Shown: positions 10,325-20,461 of the stretch, one piece after another
How the letters are laid out: each line of letters begins with the position of its first letter
Numbering within the stretch: the first letter of the stretch is position 1
From: Candidatus Omnitrophota bacterium
Lineage (GTDB): Bacteria; Hinthialibacterota; Hinthialibacteria; Hinthialibacterales; Hinthialibacteraceae
Reading direction: 5' to 3'
Assembly (NCBI GenBank): GCA_016934335.1
Contig: JAFGTC010000130.1
Location: 1-64,000 of the forward strand
DNA: 64,000 bases
The notes under the pieces: generated by a model
The model's input: the letters and a program-made list of their open reading frames with translations, nothing else
The model's database searches: none
Told to the model about the DNA's origin: nothing
Program-made: the position numbers and the translations under genes

Positions 10325-11767
10325 ATGCGAGTTTTATTACTGAATCCTCCCGGCGATAAGCCGTATCTGCGCGACTATTATTGCAGCCACACCGCCAAAG
10401 GATATTATTATTGGCATCCCTACGATCTTGTCGTGCAGAGCGGCATTTTATCAAGATGCCATGAAGTCGAGTATCTTGACGCCATCGTGAACAAAATGAG
10501 CCGCAAGAGCGCGGCGGCTAAGATCAAAGCCATTCAGCCCGAAGCGATTGTTTTCTTGAGCGGCGGCGTCAGTTGGAGGCAGGATTTCGATTTTTTGGAA
10601 AGCCTGGACATCCCCCAAAATATTCCCGTTCTCGGCACCGGCGACGTGTTGGTCAGCAAGGGCAGGGAACTGATGACCAAGCATTCGTGGCTTTCCGGCG
10701 TATTGCTCGATTTTACATCCGACTCGATTGATACCTTCCTGAACGCCTGGGATCGCCGCACCGGGCAAATCGATTTGGACGGCGACGTCCCCAATTTGCT
10801 GTATCGGAAAGACAGTGAATTCATCCGAGGCGTCGATCCGGGGAAGCGCTATTACTCGTTCCCTATTCCGCGCTACGATCTGCTGCCTCTGCGGAAATAT
10901 CGCATCCCGCACGGGCGGCGAAAGTTGTTCGCTTCGTTTTTAACCGATTTCGGCTGCCCCTATCACTGTTCATTCTGTTTTAACGGCAAGTGGGATCATA
11001 AACTGCGCGATCTCGACAACGCCATGCAGGAACTGCGGTACGTCCGAGAGATCGGGATTCGCGAATTGTGGATCAAAGATTTGACGTTCGGCGTCAATCG
11101 CAAACATTCCACTGAATTCCTCCATCGCTTGATTCAAGAGAACCTGCGCTTCGATTGGATCACTTTGTCGCGCGTGGACGTCATGGATGAAGAACTTTTG
11201 TCTCTCATGGCCAGGGCGGGATGTCATACCATTCAGTTTGGCGTGGAATCCGCCGATCCGGGAATCCTCAATTCCATCGAGAAAGGCATTCAGCCGGCGC
11301 GAGTCATGGAAATTTTTCGCCTGTGCCGAAAACTGCGAATTCGAACGCTGGCGCACTTCATCCTCGGCTTGCCCGGAGAAACCGAAGAAACCGCCCTTCG
11401 CACCATCGAATACGCCAAAGATTTAGATCCCGATTTTATTTCGTTCAACGTAGCCGCGCCGCGCATGGGTACCGATCTGCGCTCCGAAGCCATTCGTCAA
11501 GGCTGGGTGGATAAAGACGTCGATTCGGTTGACAACTCGACTTTTCTGCCTCAAATGGAAATCAACAGCATTTCCGGGCGGCGCGTCGTCGAACTACGCA
11601 ACAAGGCCATCCGCGAATTTCATCTGCGACCCTCGTATTTATGCCGAAAAGCCGCCGATATTCGCTCTCCGCGAGAATTCTGGCGGGCTTTGCAGAACGG
11701 TTATACGCTGATTAAATCGACGCTGTACAAACCAACCATCGAGGAAATAATGGATGGTGAAATGTGA
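10325..11767 (+). CDS. B12-binding-domain radical SAM protein (second paralogue-type enzyme)
   Basis: FGCPYHCSFC (CX3CX2C); N-terminal RVLLLNPPGDKPYLRDY B12-binding-like domain. Confidence 0.9.
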   Translation: MRVLLLNPPGDKPYLRDYYCSHTAKGYYYWHPYDLVVQSGILSRCHEVEYLDAIVNKMSRKSAAAKIKAIQPEAIVFLSGGVSWRQDFDFLESLDIPQNIPVLGTGDVLVSKGRELMTKHSWLSGVLLDFTSDSIDTFLNAWDRRTGQIDLDGDVPNLLYRKDSEFIRGVDPGKRYYSFPIPRYDLLPLRKYRIPHGRRKLFASFLTDFGCPYHCSFCFNGKWDHKLRDLDNAMQELRYVREIGIRELWIKDLTFGVNRKHSTEFLHRLIQENLRFDWITLSRVDVMDEELLSLMARAGCHTIQFGVESADPGILNSIEKGIQPARVMEIFRLCRKLRIRTLAHFILGLPGETEETALRTIEYAKDLDPDFISFNVAAPRMGTDLRSEAIRQGWVDKDVDSVDNSTFLPQMEINSISGRRVVELRNKAIREFHLRPSYLCRKAADIRSPREFWRALQNGYTLIKSTLYKPTIEEIMDGEM

Positions 11768-11866
11768 ATTTTATTGCGAGATCTACGCTCGATTTTAAAA
11801 TTCGATTTCTGATAGAATGAAACAGTTCCATGCGGCCATTCATTGGATCCATTATTAAGAGAAATT

Positions 11867-13057
11867 ATGAAGATTTTATTCATAACACCATGTGTTCCAA
11901 CAGCTTCTGATGGAAGGAGACCTTTTAATTTCCTTCGCTATCTCGCGCCGCGTCATGAAATTCATTTGTTATGCATGAAACTGCCCTCTCAAACGCCGGA
12001 CGACATCCGCCGCATTCAGGAAATGGGCGTTCGCGTCATGACGGTGGAATACGAAAAATCGCGATCTCTTTTCAATTGTCTCCGCGGCGCCGCCGCGGCT
12101 CGACCTTTGCGCGTTTCCTGGTGTCAGTCTTTAGAGTTTCGCTCGGCTCTCGAAAAGACGCTTGAGCATCGCCGTTTTGATCTTGTCCATATCGACCGCA
12201 TGCGCATGGGGCAGTACGCGCCGATAATCTCATCCCCCAAACTGGTTGATTTTACAGACTCTCTAACTCTTTATCTAGAACGATCTTTAACTCACCGGCG
12301 CAAACTTGGACAGCGTATGATCGATGCATGGGAGTTGCGGACGATTCCTCGCTTTGAACGCTGGCTGCTTCCCCGAATCGACGCCGCATTGGTTTGTTCC
12401 GAAGTCGATGCGGCGGAATTCAGAAAATGGCATCCAAAATATCAATTCGATGTCATCGAAAACGCCGTCGACAGCGACCAATACAAACCCAAATCACACC
12501 GGCCAAATCATGAAGCCCGCTGCGTGCTGACCGGTACGTTGTTTTATTTCGCCAATGTTGACAGCGTGCTGTATTACCATGATGAAATTCTCCCTCCACT
12601 TCGAAAATTATTTCCCAATTTGGAGACGCATGTGATCGGGGCGCGTCCAGTCCACGAAATCCGTAAATTGAACGAACGCCATGGCATTCAAGTATTCGCC
12701 GATATTCCAGATATGGCCGATTATCTCTATCAAGACGATATTTACTTATGTCCTTTACGGGTGGCGGCCGGCGTGCGCAACAAGCTGCTGGAAGCCATGT
12801 CGGCCGGAATGCCGATCGTCACCACTCGCCTGGGAGTGGAGGGCATGTCGGTGCAGGATGATCGCGAAGTGCTTTTCGCCGAAACGCCCCGAGAGTTTTG
12901 CGATTGCGTGCAGCGTCTGAAGGCCTCGCCGCCGCTGCGCCAAAAACTCGCTGAAAACGGGCGAGCGTATGTTCAGAAGAATCATTGTCTTGAAATACTG
13001 GGCAGTAAATTAGAAGATCTGTACGATCGAATGGTGAAGGAATCTGCGAACGCATAA
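11867..13057 (+). CDS. Glycosyltransferase family 4/1 (resembles TIGR03087-type enzymes)
   Basis: MKILFITPCVPTASDGRRPFNFLRYLAPRHEIHLLC; PLRVAAGVRNKLLEAMSAGMPIVTTRLGVEG. Confidence 0.88.
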   Translation: MKILFITPCVPTASDGRRPFNFLRYLAPRHEIHLLCMKLPSQTPDDIRRIQEMGVRVMTVEYEKSRSLFNCLRGAAAARPLRVSWCQSLEFRSALEKTLEHRRFDLVHIDRMRMGQYAPIISSPKLVDFTDSLTLYLERSLTHRRKLGQRMIDAWELRTIPRFERWLLPRIDAALVCSEVDAAEFRKWHPKYQFDVIENAVDSDQYKPKSHRPNHEARCVLTGTLFYFANVDSVLYYHDEILPPLRKLFPNLETHVIGARPVHEIRKLNERHGIQVFADIPDMADYLYQDDIYLCPLRVAAGVRNKLLEAMSAGMPIVTTRLGVEGMSVQDDREVLFAETPREFCDCVQRLKASPPLRQKLAENGRAYVQKNHCLEILGSKLEDLYDRMVKESANA

Positions 13058-13100
13058 TCATCAAAAGTCATAATCAAAAAAGATCATAATCAACAGCGAT
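13053..13100. repeat. Three 16-bp degenerate tandem units between convergent genes
   Basis: CATAATCATCAAAAGT / CATAATCAAAAAAGAT / CATAATCAACAGCGAT. Confidence 0.8.
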
Positions 13101-14896
13101 TATTTCTTTGATTCGACTTTGGCGAACGCTTCCTTCAGCAATGACTGCAGTCCTGTATGACGGGCGCGTATTCGATTATTGCGGACGGCCATTTGCAGCG
13201 CGCGCTGTTCTCCCACTAATACGACCAGTTTTTTGCCGCGGCTGACGGCGGTGTACAACAAGTTGCGCTGCAGCATGGGGAAATGCTGCATAACCAGCGG
13301 CGCCACCACCGCCGGATATTCGCTGCCCTGCGACTTGTGAACCGTCACTGCATAAGCCAGTGTCGTATTGTCGAGTTCATGCCGCTCATATACGACGCTC
13401 TTTCCCTCGAAATTGATGGTAGCTGTGTTATTTTTGGCGTCGATTTCCCAGACATAACCGATGTCCCCATTGAAGACATCCTTTGAATAATCGTTTTTGG
13501 TCTGCATGATCTTGTCGCCGGGCGACAGAGAATAAAACGGCGCTTTATAGCGGCTTTCCGCGGAATTCAGCGATTCCTGCAAAATGGCATTCATCGCCTC
13601 CACTCCCACGTCTTTTTTTATCATCGGACACAAAACCTGCACGTCTTCTTTGGGATCGAAACCGAACTGCAGGGGAATTCGCTGGGTCACCATTTCGACG
13701 ATCGCCTCCCGAACGCCGAGAGGCGTCGGCCGATTGATGAAAAAGAAATCTTGTCCCTCGTCGACGCCGCCGCTGTTCATCTCGGGCATCTCGCCTTGAT
13801 TGATCTTTTGCGCATTGATCGAGATTAAACTGCCTTCGTCCTGCCGGAAAATCTGCGACAGGCGAATCGTACATAAACATTCGCTTTCGATCAGATCGTG
13901 GAGTACGAATCCCGGCCCGACGGCGGGAAGTTGATCGACGTCGCCCACTAAAAGCAGATGGCAGGACGACGGCAGCGCTTCCAGGAGAGACGCCATTAAC
14001 GCCGTGTCGATCATGGACGATTCGTCCACCACCATCAAATCGACTCGCAGAGGGCGTTTGGAATTTCGTTTAAACATGGATATTTCGGGATCGTACTCCA
14101 ACAGCCGGTGAAGCGTGAAGGCCTGCCGGCCGGTGCTTTCCGATAAACGTTTGGCGGCTCGTCCGGTCGGGGCGGCCAATTTGATGCGCGCGCCTCGCTG
14201 CTTCCAGAGTCGCAAGACTCCGCGGACGATGGTGGTTTTGCCGGTTCCCGGACCGCCGGTAATGACAACCAGTTTATGGGTCAGCGAAGCGACGATCGCG
14301 TCCCGCTGGGCGGGGGCTAAATCGATGCGAAGGTCTCGCTCGACGTGATCGAGTTCCTCTTGAGCCGGCGCTTGCAGCGCCATACTCGACGCGGAAGCGT
14401 GCATCTCGGCGAAGCGGCGGGCGATTTGCGTTTCGGCCAAATAAAGATCGCGCAAATAGACGGACGAATCTTCCGCCGAGGACGCTTTCCGCATCATCAA
14501 TTCGCGATTATGCAGCATGGAGTGCATGGCGTCTTCCCACTGATCTTCCTGGATCATTCGTATCAATCGCGCCGTTTTTTGTTGTAATTCGCCCAAAGGC
14601 AGAAAAACATGACCGTCATTCATGGAGGACAATAACGCATATCGGATGCCGCCGCTGATTCGCTCCGGCGACGATTCGGCTATTCCCAATTGCAGCGCCA
14701 GGCGATCCAATTCCATCCACTTGATTGACGAATTTAAAAACAACGCGGAGTACGGATCCTGCCGCAAAACATCCAACGCGGAAGAGCCCCACTGACTATA
14801 CGCCTGGCCGGCCACTGTCTTGCTCCAACCCAGGCGCATTAAATCCTGAACAATATTTCTTCTTGTACGAGCCATGCTTGTTTCATTCGCTTCCAT
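13100..14896 (-). CDS. RecD2-like ATP-dependent DNA helicase, short N-terminus
   Basis: Walker A VVITGGPGTGKTTIVRG; DLMVVDESSMID; YAVTVHKSQGSEYPAVV. Confidence 0.93.
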   Translation of the reverse strand: MEANETSMARTRRNIVQDLMRLGWSKTVAGQAYSQWGSSALDVLRQDPYSALFLNSSIKWMELDRLALQLGIAESSPERISGGIRYALLSSMNDGHVFLPLGELQQKTARLIRMIQEDQWEDAMHSMLHNRELMMRKASSAEDSSVYLRDLYLAETQIARRFAEMHASASSMALQAPAQEELDHVERDLRIDLAPAQRDAIVASLTHKLVVITGGPGTGKTTIVRGVLRLWKQRGARIKLAAPTGRAAKRLSESTGRQAFTLHRLLEYDPEISMFKRNSKRPLRVDLMVVDESSMIDTALMASLLEALPSSCHLLLVGDVDQLPAVGPGFVLHDLIESECLCTIRLSQIFRQDEGSLISINAQKINQGEMPEMNSGGVDEGQDFFFINRPTPLGVREAIVEMVTQRIPLQFGFDPKEDVQVLCPMIKKDVGVEAMNAILQESLNSAESRYKAPFYSLSPGDKIMQTKNDYSKDVFNGDIGYVWEIDAKNNTATINFEGKSVVYERHELDNTTLAYAVTVHKSQGSEYPAVVAPLVMQHFPMLQRNLLYTAVSRGKKLVVLVGEQRALQMAVRNNRIRARHTGLQSLLKEAFAKVESKK

Positions 14897-15065
14897 GCGA
14901 TGATTGATCCATGCGGTAGTTTATCTTGACCGGCTTTGAAAACAAATCAACGAGCGCTGTGCATGAATCAGCGAATCGCTTTGAAATAGAAAGTTTTCTT
15001 CTATACTATCCGGTTAGGGATATTGGAAGATTCTTAAACAACCGATTTTTTAATGAGAATTTTGA

Positions 15066-15923
15066 ATGAAACTGCTGCGTTTTGGAGAAATCAATCAGGA
15101 AAAACCCGGCGTTTTGAACGAGGAAGGCGAGATTGTAGATGTTTCGTCCTTCACGGATGATTTCGATCCGGCGTTCTTTTCGAGGAACGGAGTGGAAACT
15201 CTATCCAGCTGGCTTCAGCAAAATCGAGATTCGCTGTCCACCTATCCGGCGTCGATGCGCTTGGGATCTCCTGTTGCGCGCCCCGGGAAAATTATATGCA
15301 TCGGATTGAATTATTCCGATCATGCCAAAGAATCGGGCGTCGAACCGCCGCGGGAGCCCCTGATTTTCTCCAAATCTCCAACCGCCTTAAGCGGTCCCAA
15401 TGATCCCATTGAAATTCCCAGACATTCCACTCACACCGATTGGGAAGTGGAACTGGCGTTCGTGATCGGGCGACGCGCCAAATATGTCGATGAAGAAGAT
15501 GCGTTTTCTTATATCGCAGGCTTTTGCATCATGAACGATGTGAGCGAGCGCGAGTTTCAAAAAGAACACTGCGGTCAATGGGTGAAGGGGAAAAGCCACG
15601 ACACGTTTGCGCCTTTGGGGCCGTATCTCGCGACGCCGGATGAAATAGCCGACGTCCAGAATTTGAATATGCGACTCGACGTCAACGGAGAATGCATGCA
15701 GGACGGCAATACAAGCAACATGATTTTCCGCGTCTCATTTTTAGTGAGTTACATCAGCCGATTTATGACGTTGGCGCCAGGCGACATCATCAGTACGGGC
15801 ACGCCGCCGGGCGTGGGCATGGGGAAAAAGCCGCCGCTCTTCCTGAAGCCGGGCGATGTGGTCGAACTATCCGTCGATGGGCTTGGAGGGCAGCGTCAAG
15901 AAATAATTTCGCATACATCATGA
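15066..15923 (+). CDS. Fumarylacetoacetate hydrolase family protein
   Basis: IICIGLNYSDHAKESG; DWEVELAFVIGRRAKYV; GDIISTGTPPGVGMG. Confidence 0.95.
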   Translation: MKLLRFGEINQEKPGVLNEEGEIVDVSSFTDDFDPAFFSRNGVETLSSWLQQNRDSLSTYPASMRLGSPVARPGKIICIGLNYSDHAKESGVEPPREPLIFSKSPTALSGPNDPIEIPRHSTHTDWEVELAFVIGRRAKYVDEEDAFSYIAGFCIMNDVSEREFQKEHCGQWVKGKSHDTFAPLGPYLATPDEIADVQNLNMRLDVNGECMQDGNTSNMIFRVSFLVSYISRFMTLAPGDIISTGTPPGVGMGKKPPLFLKPGDVVELSVDGLGGQRQEIISHTS

Positions 15924-15947
15924 ATCAGCAGAACGAGGTAAAGTTTC

Positions 15948-17198
15948 TTGGTACGTTTGTTTTTTGAGGATTGTACTCCCAACTTATTCATCCCCACTGA
16001 TATTTATTCTGGCGAAGCCAAAAAGCGCTTACTGGTGAAGAAGGGAACTCCTTTGACGGAAAGGGTCAAAGACCTTCTTCGTCAAAACGAAATTCATTAT
16101 TTGGATTTTCCTCTCCCCTATGAAACGTCGTCTTCCGTTCCTTACACTTTCTCTGAAGAGACGGAACTTGCTTTCTTTCGCTTGGCCCAAAAGACGTATC
16201 GCGCGTTTCAAGCGGACAGCCTGGATAATCCCCTGGATATTCGCAAAGAGGCTTACGATATCATCACCGGCGCGTTTCAGGAGTTTCAACAAATCGCCCG
16301 GACGGAAAATCCATCCGACGGCCGATCGGCAAGGCGCTCTCTTCGATCGATTCTTCACCTTCGAACCATCGGCGCGTTGGATGATTATTTGTTCGAACAC
16401 GCTAAAAACGTTTCCCTCTATTGTTTAACTTTGGGATACGATTATTTTCGGGAAAGCCGGCGCCAACTGGCGGATATTCATAAAGTCGCCGTGGCCGGTC
16501 TTTTCGCCGATATCGGGATGATGAAAATTCCAGCGAGCATTCGTCAAAAAAAAGAAAAATTAACGGAGCGCGAACTCGAAGTCATCCGAAAACATCCAAT
16601 CATCAGCGGGCAATTCACGGAGTCTTTGTTTCGTCAAAAGAATTTTGTTACGCCAAGAATCGTCCGGCAGCATCATGAACGCTGCGATGGAAGCGGATAT
16701 CCGAAAAAACTGCGCGGGGATGAATTGGAACCGTACTCTTTCATCGTGAGCGTCGCCGACTCGTACGCCAGCATGATTTCGAAGCGAAATTTTCGCCCGC
16801 CTATGAATCCCATCGAAGCAATTTGGGAATTAAACGATCAAGCCGGCCGCAGTTATGATGAAAAAACGGTGCGCTGCCTCAATTTTCGTGCGGCGCCTTA
16901 TGCGGTTGGATCGGTTGCTCGTTTCGCCGGAAGTCGTTTGGTGCAAGTCGTCGATCTTGACAATATCCCCCTTCATCTTGAAGACGTCCGCATCGTCAAA
17001 AAAAAAGGGAAGGAAAATCCCTACAATAGTCCCAAATCAATCCGCGTATTTGCCGTCGACAAACTGATTCACCGGTTGAAAGTCGTCTCGATTCGAGGCC
17101 ACTTGGATAAAATGGGATCTCTATTGGATCAATATGATTTGTTGGTGCTTTACGATTATGCAACAAAAGAAATGCTGGGTAATAAAAAACTAGATTGA
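15948..17198 (+). CDS. HD-GYP domain protein, HD dyad apparently degenerate
   Basis: VRQHHERCDGSGYPKKLRGDEL GYP motif; GLFADIGMMKIP at the HD position. Confidence 0.85.
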   Translation: MVRLFFEDCTPNLFIPTDIYSGEAKKRLLVKKGTPLTERVKDLLRQNEIHYLDFPLPYETSSSVPYTFSEETELAFFRLAQKTYRAFQADSLDNPLDIRKEAYDIITGAFQEFQQIARTENPSDGRSARRSLRSILHLRTIGALDDYLFEHAKNVSLYCLTLGYDYFRESRRQLADIHKVAVAGLFADIGMMKIPASIRQKKEKLTERELEVIRKHPIISGQFTESLFRQKNFVTPRIVRQHHERCDGSGYPKKLRGDELEPYSFIVSVADSYASMISKRNFRPPMNPIEAIWELNDQAGRSYDEKTVRCLNFRAAPYAVGSVARFAGSRLVQVVDLDNIPLHLEDVRIVKKKGKENPYNSPKSIRVFAVDKLIHRLKVVSIRGHLDKMGSLLDQYDLLVLYDYATKEMLGNKKLD

Positions 17199-18194
17199 AT
17201 CTTCTGCTTCCTTCCGATCTGTCGCACAGCTGAATTCTTCGATCTCAGGAACCTCGGCGGCGGGAACCGGCGATCCTTCGGCTCCCAGATGTTTTTGCGC
17301 CAAGAGAAGCAAACCCGCACCTCCCAATAAACCCAAGCCAAAAATCCACTGCCCCGCGCTGAAGGTTTCTCCATAGATGAAATAAGAACCGATCGTCGTG
17401 ATAAAGGGTAAGGATAGTTGACAGCCGGCGCTGATCGATGCGCCGAGATGCTCGATGGCGTAGTAAAAAGTAACATGAGCAAAGGCTATGCCCACCAAGG
17501 CGGAAATGACAAGAACGGCGAGCCGGTGCGGCTTCATGAGGGTTAAGTCGCTCGTTTTCCCAAAGAGAAGCATGATGATAATCAAACCGGCCGCCGTATA
17601 AATGCAAATGATGGGAAACGATACCCAGGGTTTGACTCCCCGCATGTAGTAGCGCACCGATACGCCGTACATCCCCAAAAAGACGGCGTTGCCCAGAATG
17701 AGCAGGATGCCGGTCCAGGATTCTTTCGATTGGAACGTCCCGCGCATTACATTGAGTCCGACGAAGCCAATTAACAACAACAGCATGCCCCCCCAGAAAT
17801 AGGGGGATCGCACAAGCGCCAGTTCATCGGGGAAAAGAGCAAAGGAAGCCAGGATGGTGAAGATCAGCGATAGACGGCTGAGAAACATCACCAGCCCCGG
17901 CTCTAAAAAGTAGACGGTCCACGCCCAAAAAGTTTGAGCGATAATGTTGATCAGCGAAGGGATGACGGCGTAATAAAAGAGTCGGCGAGGCACTTTTCCG
18001 CGGCGCATCGAAATGATCAAAGGCAGCAGCCACATCCCCGCCGCGACGCCGTAGCGCGAGCCGTTGGCCGTCCAGCCGTCCAATTCGTGAATGAACGAAC
18101 GCAAGAACAGAGGAACCGTCGCCCACAGCAAAATGGAAGCGGCTAACGAGATGGTTGCAGGCGCATGAAATGAAGATCGAGTTGTTATTCGCAT
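17190..18194 (-). CDS. DMT superfamily (EamA) transporter
   Basis: About 10 hydrophobic segments; two EamA-like halves. Confidence 0.85.
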   Translation of the reverse strand: MRITTRSSFHAPATISLAASILLWATVPLFLRSFIHELDGWTANGSRYGVAAGMWLLPLIISMRRGKVPRRLFYYAVIPSLINIIAQTFWAWTVYFLEPGLVMFLSRLSLIFTILASFALFPDELALVRSPYFWGGMLLLLIGFVGLNVMRGTFQSKESWTGILLILGNAVFLGMYGVSVRYYMRGVKPWVSFPIICIYTAAGLIIIMLLFGKTSDLTLMKPHRLAVLVISALVGIAFAHVTFYYAIEHLGASISAGCQLSLPFITTIGSYFIYGETFSAGQWIFGLGLLGGAGLLLLAQKHLGAEGSPVPAAEVPEIEEFSCATDRKEAEDSI

Positions 18195-18317
18195 TGTCTT
18201 TATCTATAGCGATTTGGGAAGAATCTAATTAAGATTGTAACTGTTGATTGTAACCGAGATAATCGGTGAGTCTCCGCCTGCATGACGAGATCATTAAAAA
18301 TAAGGGAAAATCATATC

Positions 18318-19583
18318 GTGAGCGATGAAATTAAATGCCTGCATCTCGCCGACCTTCATTTCGGCGTGGAAATCTATGGAACGACCAATTCGCAAACCGG
18401 ACTCAATACGCGGCTTGAAGATTTTTCCCGCAGTTTGGAACAAATCATCGATCATGCGCTGCAAGAAGAAATTGATTTATGCGTGTTCGCCGGCGACGCC
18501 TACAGGCGCCATACGCCCTCGCCCACGCAGCAGCGCGAGTTGGTCAAACATTTCTGCCGCCTGGCCGACGAAGGCGTTCCCACGGTCATGATTTCAGGGA
18601 ATCATGACATCCCCGTCATGCATGGAAAAGCATCCTCCATCGATATTTTTCGATCGCTGCGGCCGGGTCTGTTTCATGTCTATGTCAACCAACCGACCTG
18701 GGGCGAGAACAAGCCTCCGATCATCGAAACCAAACGCGGCCCGATTGCGGTCTGCTGCCTGCCTTATATCAGCCCCAGTTTTTTGCGCAGCATCGAAAGT
18801 TTCAGGAATCTCGGGCGAGAAGATTTTCTGGATCAATGCGAAGGATTCATCAACACGGTCGTCGAAACGATGCCGGAATCGCTTCCCGACGACATCCCCC
18901 GCATGCTGGTCGCTCACCTGACGGTGGAAAGAGCGAAATTGGGAGGCTACCGCGGTTCGATGCTCATGACCGACGACATCCAGATCACGCCCGCCAATCT
19001 CGCCAACGCGGGGTACGATTATGTCGCGCTCGGGCATATTCATCATTTTCAAAATTTATCGCCCCACGAGGATGCGCCGGTTGTATATAGCGGCAGCATC
19101 GACCGCGTCGATTTCGGCGAACGCGACGAGGAGAAAGGATGCGTCATCGCCCGCATTCGCCGGGGAGGGGCCGAGGTGGAGTTTACGCCGATCCGGGTGC
19201 GCCCTTTCATTGAAATTTCCGTAGAAACAGAGCCAGGCGCCGATATTACTGAAGCGATCGTGGAAGAGATTGAAGCCGAAGAGATCGAAGACGCCGTCGT
19301 CCGCGTCAGATTCAAGGCGGATGATAAAGAGATTCAACACATCGATATGAAGCGGATTCACGAGGCGCTCAAGCCGGCCTATCACAAAGCCGGCTTTATC
19401 CGCATTCCCCGCGAGACATCCGTCAGGCGCCGCAGCCTGTCGCTTTCATCCGATATCGCTCTATCTGACGCCATGTCCGCATACCTGCGCGAGCATGAAG
19501 AATGGAAGGAAGACGGAGACGATCTGCTCAAAAGAGCCAAAGAGATTGAAAAGACGGTTCAGTCGGCCCTGGAAAATGAATAA
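18318..19583 (+). CDS. sbcD: SbcD-type DNA repair exonuclease (metallophosphoesterase)
   Basis: CLHLADLHFG; VFAGDAYRRH; MISGNHDIP; YVALGHIHHFQ. Confidence 0.85.
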   Translation: MSDEIKCLHLADLHFGVEIYGTTNSQTGLNTRLEDFSRSLEQIIDHALQEEIDLCVFAGDAYRRHTPSPTQQRELVKHFCRLADEGVPTVMISGNHDIPVMHGKASSIDIFRSLRPGLFHVYVNQPTWGENKPPIIETKRGPIAVCCLPYISPSFLRSIESFRNLGREDFLDQCEGFINTVVETMPESLPDDIPRMLVAHLTVERAKLGGYRGSMLMTDDIQITPANLANAGYDYVALGHIHHFQNLSPHEDAPVVYSGSIDRVDFGERDEEKGCVIARIRRGGAEVEFTPIRVRPFIEISVETEPGADITEAIVEEIEAEEIEDAVVRVRFKADDKEIQHIDMKRIHEALKPAYHKAGFIRIPRETSVRRRSLSLSSDIALSDAMSAYLREHEEWKEDGDDLLKRAKEIEKTVQSALENE

Positions 19584-19740
19584 AAAGATCGAAAGAGCAT
19601 CAGCGGAAATGCGATAGTTTTTTCTAATTCGCTGAAGTTGCTTGAGATTCTCCGCAAATATTGGTAAAACGATGGAGAGGAATTTCAATGGGTAAGGAAC
19701 ATCATTCCCAATCCAACCATATTTTAAGAAGGAGTCTCTC

Positions 19741-20406
19741 ATGAAATACAAAACAGTGGCATGGGGAGTCGTGATTGCGTCGTTGATGTGCATCGGGATG
19801 TCTCTCAATGCGGCGGAAACAGAAGAAGCCGGCAGGGGCTCATGGACGCCTTTGTTCGATGGAAAAACGCTGGACGGCTGGGAGCAGATAAACGGAACCG
19901 CCAAATATGTGGTTGAAGACGGCGCCATCAAAGGAACCACCGTTGAAGGCAGCCCCAATTCGTTTTTGTGCACAAAGAAGCACTATTCCGATTTCGTGCT
20001 GGAATTTGAGGTTCTGGTCGACGATAGGCTTAATTCCGGCGTGCAAATTCGCAGCAACAGCTTCTCCGATTTCAAAGACGGACGCGTACACGGCTACCAG
20101 GCGGAAATCGCCGTCAATGGAAACGCGGGATTGATCTACGATGAGGCCCGTCGCGCTCAATGGGTCGATATGGAGAATTGCGAACAAACCGACGAAGCCA
20201 AAGCCGCCTTCAAAAAAGGCGAATGGAACAAATTTATCATCCTATGCGTCGGCGATAATATTTTCACTTGGATCAACGGCGTTAACATCGCTCATATTTC
20301 AGACTCGATGACGAAATCGGGATTCATTGGATTACAGGTTCACGCGTTTCGCGGCGAAACGCCGGCTTGGGTCAAATGGCGCAATATCAGGATTCGAGAA
20401 TTATAA
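19741..20406 (+). CDS. DUF1080 (3-keto-disaccharide hydrolase-like) secreted protein
   Basis: Signal peptide; WTPLFDGKTLDGWEQ; SGVQIRSN; GFIGLQVH. Confidence 0.92.
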   Translation: MKYKTVAWGVVIASLMCIGMSLNAAETEEAGRGSWTPLFDGKTLDGWEQINGTAKYVVEDGAIKGTTVEGSPNSFLCTKKHYSDFVLEFEVLVDDRLNSGVQIRSNSFSDFKDGRVHGYQAEIAVNGNAGLIYDEARRAQWVDMENCEQTDEAKAAFKKGEWNKFIILCVGDNIFTWINGVNIAHISDSMTKSGFIGLQVHAFRGETPAWVKWRNIRIREL

Positions 20407-20461
20407 TCCTGACAAATTCGTTAAAGTATCTTGATGTAAGTTGAATAATGATAGATGGTGA

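Noticed and set aside
13053-13100. Possible CRISPR-like array
   Set aside because: Units are 16 bp contiguous with no spacers of constant length; no cas genes.
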